From NCBI GenBank assembly GCA_020050375.1, contig JAGVKR010000369.1:1-10590 (forward strand): a DNA stretch of 10,590 bases. Reading direction: 5' to 3'. The notes beneath the pieces were generated by a model. That model saw only the letters and a list, made by a program, of their open reading frames with translations. It had not been told where the DNA came from and did not search any database. Positions 1 to 7,328 of the stretch are shown in pieces. The position numbers and the translations under genes were made by a program. The stretch comes from Planctomycetales bacterium (GTDB taxonomy: Bacteria > Planctomycetota > Planctomycetia > Planctomycetales > Planctomycetaceae). Position 1 is the first letter of the stretch. Every line of letters starts with the position of its first letter.

Positions 1-1
1 A

Positions 2-1237
2 GTCGCCGTGACGGTGGCGCCGGTCACAGGTCGCGTCGTCCAGCGGCGCGTGCAGGTTGTGGGATCGTTGCATGGCGCCGAGGAAATCGAAGTCGCCTCG
101 AAAGTCGACGGGCGCGTGATTCGGATCGTGCATGACATGGGAGACGTCGTTCACCCGGGAGAGATCCTGTTGGAGGTCGATCCGACTGATCTCAGGCTGG
201 CGACCACCGAAGCGACACGGGCCCTCGAGCTCGAACTGGCCCGCATCGGATTGTCCGCGGCCCCCGAAGGTCCGTTCGACGTGGCAACTCTGCCAGGGGT
301 TGCCAGGGCCCGGCTGCTCGAAAAAAATGCTCGCAACAAACTGGACCGCAGCCAGGCGCTGCTCAAGCGTCAGGCGCTTTCACACGAAGATTTGGAACAG
401 TCTGAGACCGACTTTGAGGTCGCCCAGGCGAATACGCGACAGGCGATACTCGACGCCGAGGCGACCGTCGCATCGATTCGCCAGCGCGAGGCGCTGCTGG
501 AAACCGCGCGGCAAAAGCTCCGCGACGCGCGGATCGTTGTCCCGACGCCGTCGACGATTAGCGCGCGGATGGCGCAGCGGATCGTTCCAGTCTCCGCCGG
601 CGGCCGCGGCAAGACGGGAAGCGCGAATTCCGACATTGAGTACGTCATCGCCGCCCGCATGGTCTCGGAAGGCGAGATGGTCCACGACGCCCCCTCCAGC
701 ACGATCGTTTTTCGGCTCGTCATGGATCGACCGCTCAAGCTGAAAGCCAACGTCCCCGAGCGATATGCCGGGGAAGTCGCCATCGGCCAGCGGGTCGATG
801 TGTCGGTCGAGGCGTACCCGAAAGAAGTCTTCGAGGGCAAAATCGCCCGCGTCAATCCGACCGTCGATCGTGAAAACCGCACATTTGAGATCGAAGTTCG
901 AATTCCCAATGACGACCGCCGGTTGCGGGCGGGAAGCTTTGCCAAAGCGGCGCTCCTCACGCGCGAAGAGGCGAGCGTCCCCACGATACCCGAAGAAGCG
1001 CTGGTCCGGTTTGCCGGAGTCGTCAAGGTTTTCGTCGTTCGCGACGACGTCGTCCAGGCGGTTCCCGTCGAGCCGGGCTTGCGAATCGAAGTCGATTCCG
1101 ATGGTCGTCGTCTGAATTGGCAGGAGGTAACAGGCGGCCTTGAGCTCGAGGATCTCGTCGTCACCAGCGGCCATTCGCAACTGGCCGACGGGACGACGGT
1201 CCGCATTCGTGAGACGCCGGTGACGAAGGAGAAGTGA
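2..1237 (+). CDS. RND efflux periplasmic adaptor subunit (membrane fusion protein, HlyD/AcrA-like), 5' end outside window
   Basis: Adaptor that would link an inner-membrane RND pump to an outer-membrane channel. The reading frame is open to the left edge and ends with TGA at 1235-1237. A GTG at 8 is possible as a start, but the protein there begins directly with mature-type sequence and has no signal peptide or membrane anchor, so the true start is probably upstream of the window. Counting from that GTG: first half of the lipoyl/barrel-sandwich domain at about 28-60 (SKVDGRVIRI, GDVVHPGEILLEVDP), a long helical hairpin rich in Ala, Arg, Glu and Gln at about 61-175, the second lipoyl half at about 210-230 (ARMVSEGEMVHDAP), a beta-barrel at about 240-320 (RVDVSVEAYP...GKIARVNPTVD), and a membrane-proximal domain to the end. 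This order is typical of the family. The neighbouring downstream pump gene on the same strand supports the role. The exported substrate cannot be told from sequence. Confidence 0.9.
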   Translation, partial: VAVTVAPVTGRVVQRRVQVVGSLHGAEEIEVASKVDGRVIRIVHDMGDVVHPGEILLEVDPTDLRLATTEATRALELELARIGLSAAPEGPFDVATLPGVARARLLEKNARNKLDRSQALLKRQALSHEDLEQSETDFEVAQANTRQAILDAEATVASIRQREALLETARQKLRDARIVVPTPSTISARMAQRIVPVSAGGRGKTGSANSDIEYVIAARMVSEGEMVHDAPSSTIVFRLVMDRPLKLKANVPERYAGEVAIGQRVDVSVEAYPKEVFEGKIARVNPTVDRENRTFEIEVRIPNDDRRLRAGSFAKAALLTREEASVPTIPEEALVRFAGVVKVFVVRDDVVQAVPVEPGLRIEVDSDGRRLNWQEVTGGLELEDLVVTSGHSQLADGTTVRIRETPVTKEK

Positions 1238-1299
1238 ACTTTAAGATGGTCCCGAAGTCTAACTCTTGACGCTTGATCCCTGCCGAGCGACCCCCCCTG

Positions 1300-1320
1300 C
1301 CCCCCCTTCCTAAGGGGGGG
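1300..1320. repeat. C/G palindrome, 9-bp arms
   Basis: The left arm CCCCCCCTT (1300-1308) and right arm AAGGGGGGG (1312-1320) are exact reverse complements around the loop CCT. A further C-run lies just upstream at 1291-1297. Palindromes of this CnTT...AAGn type are scattered between genes in many GC-rich genomes. There is no T-run after it, so it is not a classic intrinsic terminator on the plus strand. As RNA it could form a strong hairpin between the two efflux genes and affect pump expression or mRNA stability; that is inference. Confidence 0.6.
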
Positions 1321-1335
1321 AAAGGCGCGTCCCCC

Positions 1336-1363
1336 GAATCCTGAATCCTGAATCCTGAATCCT
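1336..1363. repeat. Tandem heptamer repeat, 4 exact copies of GAATCCT
   Basis: Four head-to-tail copies of GAATCCT occur at 1336-1342, 1343-1349, 1350-1356 and 1357-1363, without mismatches. The unit is seven bases, so it would change the reading frame in coding DNA, but it lies between genes. Short perfect tandem repeats can vary in copy number by slippage. No function is evident. Confidence 0.85.
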
Positions 1364-1419
1364 CTGCTCCCCAACCCCCGCCCCCTAATTCCCGCCCCCT
1401 GCCCCCGACCCCCTCCGCC

Positions 1420-4400
1420 ATGTCTATCTGGGACATCTGCATTCGCCGGCCGATCTTCACGGCCATGCTCATCTCGGCGCCTGTTGTGCTGGGCCTGGCG
1501 TCGTTCGCGCGGCTGGGCGTCGACCTGTTTCCCAACGTCGACCTGCCGATTGTCACCGTGACGACCACGCTCCGCGGCGCGAGCGTTGAAGAGATGGAGA
1601 CGGGGGTCACGAAACCGATCGAAGAGATCGTCAATACCGTTTCGGGGATCGACGAGCTGCGCTCCACGTCCAAGGAGGGGACGTCGCAGATCACGATCCA
1701 GTTCGTCCTGGAAAAGAACGGCGCCGTCGCAGCACAGGAAGTCGACGGCAAAATCCGCACGATCCTCAGCCAGCTTCCTGAGGGAATCGACTCGCCGATC
1801 ATCGATCGCTTCGACATCGACGCGGCCCCCGTCATGACGATCGCCGTCTCCGGTCAGCGCGACATGCGCGAAGTCACCGAGCTGGCGAAGAAACAGATCA
1901 AGGAAGACCTCGAAACTCTTCCTGGAGTCGGGGCCGTGATTCTTGTTGGCGGCCGGACGCGGGCCGTCAACGTGTATGTCGATCCCGAAAAGCTCCTCAA
2001 ATACGAGAACCTCTCGATTGAAGATATCCGGCAGGCGCTGATCCGCGAAAATCAGGAGCAGCCCGGAGGGCGCGTCGATCAGGGGGCGGGGGAGCTCGTC
2101 CTGCGGACGATGGGCCGCATGCGGAACCCAGCCGACTTCCGCCAGTTGATCGTCGCCAACCGGAACGGCCAGCCCGTGCGGATCGAAGACGTCGGTCGCG
2201 TCGAAGATTCGTTCGAAGAGCCGCGCGGCGTCAGCCGGCTCTGGAATAAGGACCGCGATGGCGACGCGACCGAACTTCCGGCCGACAACGCCGTGAGCCT
2301 GATCGTCCAGAAGCAATCGGGGACGAACACGGTGCAGGTCGTCGATCGGGTGAAGCGCCGCCTCACCGAAATCGGCGCACTATTGCCGGCCGACGTGGGG
2401 ATCGAAGTAATCCGCGATCAGTCGCGATTCATCAAGAACTCGATCCACGAGGTGCAGACGCACCTCCTGCTGGCGGCGGTGCTCGTCAGCCTGACGATCC
2501 TGCTGTTCATCCGCGACTGGCGAACGACGATCATCGCCACGCTGGCGATTCCCACGTCGATGGTCGCAACGTTTGCGTTCATGGACCTGATGGGCTTCAC
2601 GCTCAACAACATCACGATGCTCGGGCTGATCCTGGCGGTCGGAATCGTCGTCGACGACGCCGTCGTGGTTCACGAGAACATCTTTCGCCATATGGAAGAA
2701 TACGGCCGAAGCGCCACCGAAGCGGCCTCGACAGCGACGCGCGAAATCGCGCTGGCGGTCGTGGCCACAACGCTGTCGCTCCTGGTGATTTTCATCCCCG
2801 TGGCCTTCATGGGGGGACGCGTCGGGCGATTCTTTTCTAGCTTCGGCTACGTCGTCGGGTTCTCGATCCTGATGAGCATGTTCATCTCCTTCACGATGAC
2901 CCCCATGCTCTGCGCCAAGTTCCTCGTGCTCGAAGAAGGGGGGCACGGCGGCAGCAAAGGGGGCTGGTTCTGGAACCTGGTCGACCGCGTCTACGGCGGG
3001 ATCCTCGCCTGGTCCCTTCGGCATCGATGGGTCACGATCCTTGTGACGCTTGGCGTGCTGGCGGCGACGCCGGTCTTCATCAAAGTCGTCGGCAAGGATT
3101 TTGTCCCTCGCGACGACCAGAGCGAGTTCGAGGTGGCCGTAATGTTGCCCGAAGGTTACTCGCTGTCGCGGGCCGATGAAGTCACCTCCGAGATAGAACG
3201 CCGCCTCCGCGAAGTCCGCGGGGTGACGCACACCTTCACGATCATCGGCGACACCACCGGCCGCGTCTCGCGCGGGCAGGGAGAAGTCACCTCGGCCAAG
3301 ATTTACGCCCGGCTCATCGACCTGTCGGAACGGCCCTATACGCAATTCGACGTGATGGGCGAAGCGCGCGGGATTCTCACCGATTATCCCGACCTGCGGG
3401 CCGCCGTGCAGGATGTCTCGGCCTTTCAGGGGACCGGCTTCCGCCAGGTGATGATCGACCTCAACATGCGCGGGCCCGACATGTCGAAGCTCCAGCAGTA
3501 TTCCGAGATAATAACCGGCTGGCTTCGCGAGCATCCCGAGTACGTCGACGTCGACACCAGCCTGTCGCTGCGGAAGCCCGAGCTGCGCGTGCATCCCGAT
3601 CGCGAGCGGGCCTCGGATTTGGGCGTTTCGATTCAGGCCATTTCCTCGACCGCCAATGTGCTCGTCGGCGGAGAGCCGGTCAGCAAGTACAAGGAGAACG
3701 ACGAGCAGTACGATGTCTGGCTGCGTGCCGAGCAACATGCCCGCGACGACACCGACGCCATCGCCCGCCTGACCGTCCCGTCCATCAAGCCCGGGTTGGG
3801 AACGGTGCGGATGGGCAGCGTGGCCCGGTTCGAATTCGCCCAGGGGCCCAGCACGATCGAGCGGTTCTCCCGCCAGCGGCAGGTGGTCGTCTCGGCCAAT
3901 CTGCGGGAAGGGGTCGCCCTCGGCGAAGGGGTCCAGCGGCTTGGCGATTTCGTGAAAACGCTCGACTTGCCGGCCGATTATCGCTGGGAGTTCATCGGCC
4001 AGGCCAAGACGCTCGGCGAAACCACGAACAACTTCCTGATTGCCTTCGGGCTCAGCTTTCTGTTCATGTACATGATCCTGGCGGCCCAGTTCGAGAGCTT
4101 CGTGCATCCGATCACGATTCTGCTGGCGCTTCCGCTAACCATTCCGTTCGCCCTCCTGTCACTGATCCTGCTGCAAACGAATCTCGACATCTACGCCATG
4201 TTCGGGCTGTTCATGCTGTTCGGGATCGTGAAGAAGAACGGCATTCTGCAGGTCGACTACACCAACATCCTCCGCGAGCGCGGCATGCCGCGCGACGCGG
4301 CGATTCTCGAAGCCAATCACACCCGCCTCCGTCCGATCCTGATGACGACCGTGATGCTGGTCGCGGCGATGATCCCCATGGCGCTCGGCAAGGGCCCCGG

Positions 4401-4602
4401 CGCAGCGTCGCGGGCGGGAATGGCCAAAGTCATCCTTGGCGGACAGACTCTGTCGCTGCTCCTGACGCTGCTCGTCACCCCCGTCGCCTATTCGCTGTGG
4501 GACGACCTCACCGTCTGGTGGCGGCGAAAGTTCCTGCGGAAGTCGTCGGCCATCATCGACCCCGCTCCACTCGAACCGGCGGCACACGAACATGCTTTCT
4601 GA
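1420..4602 (+). CDS. RND family efflux pump, inner-membrane permease (HAE1/AcrB-like)
   Basis: Proton-driven trimeric pump of the inner membrane that would extrude drugs or other amphiphiles through the upstream-encoded adaptor. At 1060 residues it matches the family length (E. coli AcrB has 1049). The N-terminus (SIWDICIRRPIFTAMLISAP) is the usual first membrane helix, followed by the porter signature at about 30-100. The proton-relay residues are visible: Asp412 and Asp413 in transmembrane helix 4 (GIVVDDAVVV), Lys939 in helix 10 (GIVKKNGILQVDY), and Arg969 and Thr976 in helix 11 (RLRPILMTT), corresponding to AcrB D407, D408, K940, R971 and T978. ATG 1420 fits the family N-terminus, although no Shine-Dalgarno precedes it. 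The residues around 285-300 (KDRDGDATELPADNAV) look like a small insertion in the porter domain. The motifs put it with hydrophobic/amphiphilic efflux rather than metal (CzcA) pumps, but the substrate is unknown. Confidence 0.95.
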   Translation: MSIWDICIRRPIFTAMLISAPVVLGLASFARLGVDLFPNVDLPIVTVTTTLRGASVEEMETGVTKPIEEIVNTVSGIDELRSTSKEGTSQITIQFVLEKNGAVAAQEVDGKIRTILSQLPEGIDSPIIDRFDIDAAPVMTIAVSGQRDMREVTELAKKQIKEDLETLPGVGAVILVGGRTRAVNVYVDPEKLLKYENLSIEDIRQALIRENQEQPGGRVDQGAGELVLRTMGRMRNPADFRQLIVANRNGQPVRIEDVGRVEDSFEEPRGVSRLWNKDRDGDATELPADNAVSLIVQKQSGTNTVQVVDRVKRRLTEIGALLPADVGIEVIRDQSRFIKNSIHEVQTHLLLAAVLVSLTILLFIRDWRTTIIATLAIPTSMVATFAFMDLMGFTLNNITMLGLILAVGIVVDDAVVVHENIFRHMEEYGRSATEAASTATREIALAVVATTLSLLVIFIPVAFMGGRVGRFFSSFGYVVGFSILMSMFISFTMTPMLCAKFLVLEEGGHGGSKGGWFWNLVDRVYGGILAWSLRHRWVTILVTLGVLAATPVFIKVVGKDFVPRDDQSEFEVAVMLPEGYSLSRADEVTSEIERRLREVRGVTHTFTIIGDTTGRVSRGQGEVTSAKIYARLIDLSERPYTQFDVMGEARGILTDYPDLRAAVQDVSAFQGTGFRQVMIDLNMRGPDMSKLQQYSEIITGWLREHPEYVDVDTSLSLRKPELRVHPDRERASDLGVSIQAISSTANVLVGGEPVSKYKENDEQYDVWLRAEQHARDDTDAIARLTVPSIKPGLGTVRMGSVARFEFAQGPSTIERFSRQRQVVVSANLREGVALGEGVQRLGDFVKTLDLPADYRWEFIGQAKTLGETTNNFLIAFGLSFLFMYMILAAQFESFVHPITILLALPLTIPFALLSLILLQTNLDIYAMFGLFMLFGIVKKNGILQVDYTNILRERGMPRDAAILEANHTRLRPILMTTVMLVAAMIPMALGKGPGAASRAGMAKVILGGQTLSLLLTLLVTPVAYSLWDDLTVWWRRKFLRKSSAIIDPAPLEPAAHEHAF

Positions 4603-4730
4603 ACAAACGGTTATTTTTCGGCCGAATTGTCAGTGAATCTGCCCGCCCCGCAGCGGCATATCCGTCTGGACAAATTCTCGAAAACCGTCTGTAATCCCTC
4701 GCACCCCTCGGCCACCATTCAAGATCGACC

Positions 4731-4770
4731 CGTGCCGCACCCGGCACGATGACGTTGCATGGATGCAACG
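4731..4770. promoter_or_regulatory. Two adjacent inverted repeats upstream of the TPR gene
   Basis: The first repeat has arms CGTGCCG (4731-4737) and CGGCACG (4742-4748) around a four-base loop. The second, only four bases further on, is CGTTGCATGGATGCAACG (4753-4770), with 8-bp arms around GG. Neither is followed by a T-run, so they do not form a standard terminator. The compact second element, 38 bases before the TPR start codon, has the shape of a binding site for a dimeric regulator or of a small 5' leader hairpin. The function is inference. Confidence 0.4.
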
Positions 4771-4795
4771 ATCACTGAGATTGCACCCTGAGTTC

Positions 4796-4804
4796 GGGAA
4801 GGAA
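4796..4804 (+). promoter_or_regulatory. Ribosome binding site of the TPR gene
   Basis: The purine run GGGAAGGAA ends four bases before ATG 4809. It contains the Shine-Dalgarno core AAGGA and fixes this ATG as the start. It contrasts with the pump gene, which has no such sequence. Confidence 0.6.
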
Positions 4805-4808
4805 CCCG

Positions 4809-5582
4809 ATGAACAGCACCACGAATCGCGGAATCGCCGCCGGCAACCACAGCGCCACCTTTCATAAGGCTGTTGCCCACCATCAGGCCGGCGAACTGCC
4901 CCAGGCCGAGAAACTGTTGCGGCGCATCGTGCGCGTCGATTCGCACCACGCCGAAGCATGGCATCGCCTCGGGATCGTCGAGCAGCAGTCCGGCCGCGCC
5001 GATCAGGCGGCGCAATGCCTGTCGCGGGCCGTCTCGCTCGATGGATCGCAGTCGAACTTCTTTCGCGATCTGGGGGCAGTCTGTCTCGAGCTCGGCCGAC
5101 TCGAAGACGCCGCCGATCACCTGCAACATGCGATCCATCTCACTCCCGAAGATGCCGATCTGCACTATCGATTGGGGGTCGTCCTCCGCCAGCAGGGGAA
5201 CCTGATCGGGGCAAAGCTGCGGTTGCAGCAGGCGACAAAGCTGCGCCCGGAGTTCGTCCCCGCGTGGAACCATCTGGGGCTCGTCCATCAGGCGCAGGGG
5301 GACTTCGCCGCCGCCGCCGATTGCTTCGAAACCGTTCGCCGGCTGGATCCCGATCTGGTCGACGGACACTTCAATCTCGGCCACGTGCGAATGAACCAGA
5401 ACCGCCCGGCGGAAGCCGTGCTCTGTTTCGCCGCCGCGCTCGAGCGTCAACCCGATCTTGCGCCCGCCCTGCAAAGCCTCGGCAAAGCTCTCTCCCAAAT
5501 CGGCCGCACGGCCGCCGCCGAAGCCTGCTATCGCCTGGCGGCAAATCCGCCTGAGCCGCGGCGAAGCGGTCGTGCCGCGTGA
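4809..5582 (+). CDS. Tetratricopeptide repeat (TPR) protein
   Basis: A 257-residue protein made almost wholly of about seven TPR units of 34 residues: roughly 14-47, 48-81, 82-115, 116-149, 150-183, 184-217 and 218-249. Each shows the pattern of small and aromatic positions, for example AWHRLGIVEQQSGRADQAAQ, HYRLGVVLRQQGNLIGAKLR and AWNHLGLVHQAQGDFAAAAD. TPR arrays form superhelical scaffolds that bind peptides or other proteins. There is no signal peptide or membrane segment, so it is probably cytoplasmic. Similar arrays are often the N-terminal part of larger enzymes such as glycosyltransferases or sulfotransferases, but here the frame stops (TGA 5580-5582) after a short Arg/Pro-rich tail, so this is a stand-alone array or a shortened one. 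The partner is unknown, and I see no firm link to the efflux genes. Confidence 0.85.
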   Translation: MNSTTNRGIAAGNHSATFHKAVAHHQAGELPQAEKLLRRIVRVDSHHAEAWHRLGIVEQQSGRADQAAQCLSRAVSLDGSQSNFFRDLGAVCLELGRLEDAADHLQHAIHLTPEDADLHYRLGVVLRQQGNLIGAKLRLQQATKLRPEFVPAWNHLGLVHQAQGDFAAAADCFETVRRLDPDLVDGHFNLGHVRMNQNRPAEAVLCFAAALERQPDLAPALQSLGKALSQIGRTAAAEACYRLAANPPEPRRSGRAA

Positions 5583-5889
5583 CGTGGAAGTCGCCATTCG
5601 GGTGACGAAGTCTCCGCGAGTCCGACGCGCCCAACCGAAACCGACGCGCCAGTGACTGCCCGCCGCCGGAAGCCGCTGATATCGCCCGCTCGTGCAGTTT
5701 CGACGCGTCGGTCGATGTGACCGAGGCATGTTGATGAGGCTGGCTGTTGATCAGCGGCGATGGAAACTCGTTCGCTCCAACGCTTGCTTTTAAACAGGCG
5801 GCGCAACTGACGTCCCAATCGCTCGTACTCACCCAGGTGCGGGCGGCCTGGACGGCCTTGTGCTCAGCGGGCGTCGGTGTGCCGACAGC
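5583..5889. other. Stretch without a recognisable gene
   Basis: About 300 bases follow the TPR stop. Short open frames exist on both strands but none has a ribosome binding site, recognisable domain or coherent composition. On the minus strand this is downstream of the PIN-domain remnant and may be degraded accessory DNA. No tRNA, terminator or clear repeat was seen. Confidence 0.5.
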
Positions 5890-6009
5890 TCATTGGGCCG
5901 CACTCGCAGCGAAGGGATTGATGACGGTGACGCCATCATAGTTCTGCCCGTCATTCCGATCCTCGCTGAAAACGGTGTGGCAGCCCATCTGCTTTGCCGC
6001 CGCCACGTA
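5890..6009 (-). pseudogene. C-terminal remnant of a PIN-domain (VapC-like toxin) gene
   Basis: Read on the minus strand from about 6009 to TGA at 5892-5890, the frame gives VAAAKQMGCHTVFSED, then RNDGQNYDGVTVINPF and a short tail. This matches the end of PIN-domain ribonucleases, where a helix (..VAAA...GC) is followed by a strand, the acidic SED motif, (H/D)GQ, and a terminal (V/I)xNPF. The natural C-terminus seems complete. The N-terminal part with the first catalytic acidic residues and the usual (W)DALI sequence just before VAAA is absent. Instead the upstream DNA belongs to another gene in a different frame. A cognate antitoxin is not visible. It could not work as a nuclease in this form. 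Confidence 0.65.
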
Positions 6010-6310
6010 CCTCATAGGTCTCCGAGAAGAGAGGCGAACCAAGTAATTCGTCGGCGACACACTCGAATCGATTTTCGGCGATACTCCACTCAACGGCACG
6101 GATTCGCAAATACAATGTTAAGGGCACGCCACGTTTTCTTGCCTTCGAAAAGGTGAGATAGAGGCCAGGATATGGCACAAAGGGGAGCATAATGCTTCCC
6201 TCGGCCCTCAGGAGCTTGTGCTCTTTGTACTTCGTGCGAGGTCGAATCGGTCCGGCGGCTTGCGCCATGATTTCCACCCGGAATTGTGATGGACTGGAAG
6301 CAGTGGACAT
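5951..6310 (-). CDS. Small protein of unknown function, probably with altered C-terminus
   Basis: A 119-residue frame from ATG 6310 to TGA 5953-5951 on the minus strand. The start is chosen because GGGAGA (complement of 6317-6322) lies six bases upstream; the frame is open further upstream to 6502 but the extra sequence does not look like protein. Residues 10-100 have coherent composition (QFRVEIMAQAAGPIRPRTKY, IMLPFVPYPGLYLTFSKA, LTLYLRIRAVEWSIAENRFE) suggesting a small beta-rich domain. I do not recognise the family. From about residue 101 (VRGGGKADGLPHRF) the frame runs through DNA that encodes the PIN remnant in another frame, so the last ~19 residues are probably not original and the gene may be a truncated or fused product. 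No signal peptide or membrane helix is visible. Confidence 0.55.
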   Translation of the reverse strand: MSTASSPSQFRVEIMAQAAGPIRPRTKYKEHKLLRAEGSIMLPFVPYPGLYLTFSKARKRGVPLTLYLRIRAVEWSIAENRFECVADELLGSPLFSETYEVRGGGKADGLPHRFQRGSE

Positions 6311-6316
6311 CGAATG

Positions 6317-6322
6317 TCTCCC
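6317..6322 (-). promoter_or_regulatory. Ribosome binding site of the small minus-strand gene
   Basis: The complement reads GGGAGA and lies six bases before ATG 6310. The spacing and sequence suit a Shine-Dalgarno element and decide the start against upstream in-frame codons. Confidence 0.5.
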
Positions 6323-6587
6323 TAAAAGTCGCGGATCAACCTGGCCGTCATTCAGACGTGTTTCGGCCCATGCCCGCTTCGATCGATGTAACGGATGTGG
6401 GGAGCGTGACCCGGATTTATGAGTGACGTCGGGCCAACTGAGCGTGCCTGCGTCACTCGCCGCACGGTAGGATTCTGCCTCTGCACTTCCGTAAATCAGC
6501 ATTATCCAGATAATGTTCGAGTTCGATCAGTTCGTCATTGGAGCGTCATCGCTCATCTCAACACACGACGACCATGGGGGCCGTGAA
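6323..6587. other. Divergent intergenic region
   Basis: This region lies between the minus-strand small gene and the plus-strand restriction-enzyme fragment, so promoters for both should be here. At 6500-6515 there is an inverted repeat, CATTATC and GATAATG around CA. Its right arm contains GATAAT (6509-6514), which would serve as a -10 box for rightward transcription, but no good -35 lies 16-18 bases upstream. No gene was recognised in between. Confidence 0.4.
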
Positions 6588-7313
6588 ATGCCTGACTTGA
6601 AAACGGCCATTGCCCGATTTGGCGCCGACGCGAAAGCAAAGCTCTCGAATCCCGGCGCGACCGGCGAGCGCGAGGACCAGCTCCGCGCCCCGCTGGAACG
6701 GCTCTTCGCTGATCTCGCGGAGCTTTGCGGCTTCAAGCGGGAGTGGCTCGCGGCAGTCGGAGAATCGTCGCTCTCCACGCTCAAGACGCGGCCCGATTAC
6801 GCCATCACTGTCCGCAACGTGCTCATCGGCTTCGTGGAGGTCAAGGCGCCCGGCAAAGGCGCCGACCCGCGCCGCTTCAAAGGGCACGACAAGGAACAGT
6901 GGGAAAAGCTGCAATCCCTTCCCAACCTGTTGTACACCGACGGCAACTCATTCAGTCTTTGGCAAGACGGCGAGCTTGTCGGCTCGGTCGTCGAGTTGCA
7001 GGGTGACATCGAAACGTCAGGAGCGAAACTCGCCGCACCGCTCGAACTCGTGGCACGGTTCGACAAGTTCCTTCGCTGGGAGCCGATTCCGCCAAAGTCT
7101 GCTGCCGAACTTGCGAACGTCTCGGCGCGGCTCTGCCGCCTGCTGCGCGACGAAGTCACCGAGCAATTGGCCGAGAAAAGCCCCGCCCTCACCGACGAAC
7201 GGGACCAAGTCGGGAGGCAATTTGGCTCAGTAGCAGTCACGCTGTTCCGCGTGTACACCGAGCTGAATCGAACAAGGAGGCTTGGGATCGGACTCGCGTT
7301 CTTGTATTCTTAA
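6588..7313 (+). pseudogene. N-terminal nuclease fragment of a type ISP/IIG-like restriction-modification enzyme
   Basis: The 241-residue frame starts best at ATG 6588 (PDLKTAIARFGADAKAKLSN); an in-frame ATG at 6513 would add 25 residues that do not look conserved. It matches the start of large single-chain enzymes of about 1000 residues that join a nuclease, an N6-adenine methylase and a C-terminal specificity domain. A PD-(D/E)XK nuclease core is visible: RPDY with Asp70, then 13 residues to Glu84-Val-Lys86 (GFVEVKAPGKGADPRRF), plus the helix GEREDQLRAPLERLF before it. Family-like sequence continues through VSARLCRLLRDEVTEQL to SPALTDE (about 7199). After that the residues (RDQVGRQFG...) no longer fit, and the frame stops at TAA 7311-7313. 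The methylase is missing from this piece, and the matching C-terminal end lies 2.2 kb downstream beyond a separate restriction system. It is therefore a broken gene, although its nuclease domain could still be made. Confidence 0.75.
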
Positions 7314-7328
7314 CCGTCGGCACAACAA

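Larger units (their letters stand above)
1238..1419. other. C-rich intergenic spacer between adaptor and pump genes
   Basis: These 182 bases separate two genes that are normally close together in an operon. The left half is ordinary sequence. The right half (about 1291-1419) is very C-rich on the plus strand and holds the palindrome and heptamer repeat listed separately. The 20 or so bases before the pump start codon are C-rich (CCCCCGACCCCCTCCGCC) and contain no purine-rich Shine-Dalgarno sequence. The stretch CCTCC has the same sense as the 16S rRNA anti-Shine-Dalgarno and so could not pair with it. I see no clear promoter or terminator with a T-tract, so co-transcription of the two genes remains likely. 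Confidence 0.6.
4603..4808. other. Intergenic spacer between RND pump and TPR gene
   Basis: These 206 bases contain a 10-base palindrome TTCGGCCGAA at 4617-4626 just after the pump stop, and two adjacent inverted repeats near 4731-4770 (listed separately). I see no open frame that resembles a gene and no convincing -35/-10 pair. The TPR gene probably has its own promoter in the right half, but I cannot place it. Confidence 0.5.

Noticed and set aside
1336..1363. GAATCCT array as a CRISPR
   Set aside because: The unit is seven bases with no spacers between copies; it is a simple tandem repeat.
370..2316. Very long minus-strand open frame (648 codons) opposite the adaptor and pump genes
   Set aside because: It runs antisense to two clear genes and across the repeat-rich spacer, has low-complexity Arg/Asp-rich sequence and no recognisable domain. 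It is a side effect of GC-rich codon use.
2380..4107. Long minus-strand open frame (575 codons) opposite the pump gene
   Set aside because: Antisense shadow of a conserved RND pump; the translation is rich in His, Asp and Arg without a domain.
5371..5832. Minus-strand frame covering the end of the TPR gene and the spacer after it
   Set aside because: Overlaps conserved TPR coding sequence, has no RBS and no recognisable protein features.
6513..6587. Upstream ATG 6513 as the start of the N-terminal restriction fragment
   Set aside because: The added 25 residues do not resemble the family N-terminus, which begins naturally with PDLKTAIARFG at ATG 6588.
7274..7280. Perfect Shine-Dalgarno sequence AAGGAGG before the endonuclease gene
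   Set aside because: It lies 48 bases before ATG 7329, too far to serve it, and no suitable start follows at normal spacing. It is treated as chance or a relic.
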